Shown here piece by piece: positions 62,740 to 64,000 of a stretch of DNA of 64,000 nucleotides. Under the pieces are notes generated by a model, which saw nothing but the letters and a program-made list of their open reading frames with translations, was not told the DNA's origin and searched no databases. Each line of letters starts with the position of its first letter. The first letter of the stretch is position 1. Source of the DNA: Anoplolepis gracilipes (taxonomy: Eukaryota; Arthropoda; Insecta; Hymenoptera; Formicidae); contig NC_132981.1 in assembly GCF_047496725.1 (NCBI RefSeq), forward strand, positions 7,034,001 to 7,098,000, given 5' to 3'. The position numbers and the translations under genes were made by a program.

Positions 62740-63072
62740 ATGTTGGTCGCCTCGAAAGGTCTCGCGAATGGGCGATATATGACTTCCTATCGACTTGACT
62801 TTGCCAAGAGTCAGCGTCATCTCCAGGCTCACGAACCTGTTTATGATTCCTCAAGAGGGGAACCACCAGCAAGATCTCATGGGCGGTCGTTTCGAATGCC
62901 TCTTGGTGAACAATGTGCCAGGGTGTGCATACAATTAACCGGCGCGTTGTTGTCGACTTTGCACGTCTTGTGTAATTGCATCGTGTTTTGCTACGTTGTA
63001 TGGGCCTCCTCGACGTTCTTTTTCACGGTATATGTGGCCCAAACGTGCCTGAGCATACGATCTGCTTGCTAG
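62740..63072 (+). CDS. Low-confidence 110-codon ORF
   Basis: ATG at 62740, stop at 63070-63072, in a GC-richer block. The N-terminal part is basic and polar. The C-terminal third is hydrophobic and Cys-rich and could hold one or two membrane segments (LLSTLHVLCNCIVFCYVVW). The start context is poor (T at -3). No homologue is recognised and a second overlapping plus-strand frame is also open, so chance or a regulatory island is possible. Confidence 0.18.
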   Translation: MLVASKGLANGRYMTSYRLDFAKSQRHLQAHEPVYDSSRGEPPARSHGRSFRMPLGEQCARVCIQLTGALLSTLHVLCNCIVFCYVVWASSTFFFTVYVAQTCLSIRSAC

Positions 63073-64000
63073 CAGAATCGCGAATGACCACCATATTCAC
63101 ATCTCACGACGGCCGGCAAATGCGCATGGATAAGAATTCTACGCTTAATTGTAGAATTGCATTTCCTCTTTCAAATGATAAGGTCATGATCTTTAATAAA
63201 TAATCTTGTATATCGCGTATAATTCATTAGTTATATTATTACTACTGTGTCAGTGCGTGATATAATATTATAACACGTGTAAAATAAAATTTTGTTTTAT
63301 GCGCACATTTGACAGATTTTAGTCAAATCAAATAGAAAAGTGTATTATTTCAAAATTTGACCGAACGACATTGCATATTTTTTCGTAACTTTAAAAAAGA
63401 CGATATGCACATATTTAGAGAGAGTCGCCATTATTTTAATCATCTTAATTATTCTAATTCTATTTACATGAAATATGTAAAAAATTAAATTCTATGCTGT
63501 GCTATAGTTAAGCAAATCTTTTATTTATCCTTTATTATACAGTTTGTCGATTCAAACATCCTCCGAGAAACCATCGCATTAGTATGCCTTAAAAACATTT
63601 ATTAATAATAAATCTATTATGAACCGGAGATAGCAAATTATTTTGATGATACGGAGGAAATCTTTTCGGGTATTAATTTCGTTCCATATAATTTCATAAG
63701 TGGTTGGCGCCAGTGGATCAAAGCTTCTCGAATGACCGGTCGGCGTTCTTTTTCAGAAAATCAGCGGGTTAAAAATCAGACACAATCTCATGTATCTCGT
63801 AGATCTCGAGAGAAGCAACCGCAACTGGCGAGCCGTGAAATCGCAATTTGCTCGCAGATTATGTTCGCAGATTGCCGAAGTTTGAGAAGCGTGAAACCGA
63901 GAGGGTGGAGCGTGACGTCACTTGATGCCGCTACTTAAACAGAACGAGCGTTTCACGCCATTATACTTGTGTTGAAAACGTTGTAAGTCATGATATTTAA
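63073..64000. other. AT-rich, ending in a GC-richer block
   Basis: The last 300 bases are GC-richer and include the CRE TGACGTCA at 63913-63920. No start-to-stop frame with support was found before the window edge. Confidence 0.4.

Noticed and set aside
1..64000. tRNA, rRNA, snRNA, known insect miRNA and CRISPR features
   Set aside because: I looked for B-box-like GGTTCGANNCC words, a U6-like start, the mature sequences of common insect miRNAs and spaced direct repeats, and found none. A covariance-model search would be decisive.

Overview
The window looks like nuclear DNA of an insect, most likely a hymenopteran such as an ant. It is roughly two-thirds A+T by eye. Long AT-rich stretches alternate with short GC-rich, CpG-undepleted blocks, and (CT)n, (GA)n, (AT)n and (CA)n microsatellites are frequent. 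Putative core promoters have arthropod TATA/Inr spacing, and there are relics of a mariner-like transposon and of what may be a Penelope-like retroelement. The species cannot be fixed from the sequence alone.

No long, clearly homologous protein-coding gene is present. No tRNA, rRNA, known miRNA or CRISPR array was found by reading. The window is best read as a gene-poor intergenic or large-intron region with many regulatory-looking islands. The best genic signal is on the minus strand: a TATA/Inr promoter and first exon at 18957-18681, with a start codon three codons before a consensus splice donor. Weaker exon candidates are at 10001-10182 (+), 13265-13388 (-), 52891-53208 (+) and 62740-63072 (+). 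None matches a protein I recognise.

Layout. 1-9.9 kb: GC-rich islands (1-760, 1.6-2.3, 4.4-5.0 and 5.5-5.9 kb), with palindromes, paired E-boxes around TATA motifs and a repeated TTTACGA decamer, set in AT-rich DNA. 10-14.2 kb: a possible terminal exon, a ~1.9 kb element with ~180 bp inverted ends, and a CpG-rich block with an Inr/DPE-like promoter on the minus strand. 15.3-18.9 kb: a compact GC-rich module, an AT-rich desert, then the minus-strand first exon. 20.2-23.1 kb: a transposon cluster made of a nearly identical inverted repeat with hammerhead-like cores and target duplications, followed by a dead mariner-like element with perfect 19-bp ends. 25-35 kb: simple repeats, small inverted-repeat families and a CRE/palindrome island at 26.8 kb. 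35.3-36.1, 39.1-39.7 and 42-43.7 kb: CpG-rich islands, one with a strong G-quadruplex tract. 44-64 kb: mostly AT-rich, with a POU-octamer duplication, a nearly bulge-free 42-bp hairpin at 59.8 kb and several short GC-rich modules.

The most notable items are the young inverted-repeat element at 20168-21167, the first exon at 18.7-18.9 kb, the hairpin at 59.8 kb, and the excess of perfect TGACGTCA sites (seven). Coding calls are tentative because splice sites and homology could not be tested.
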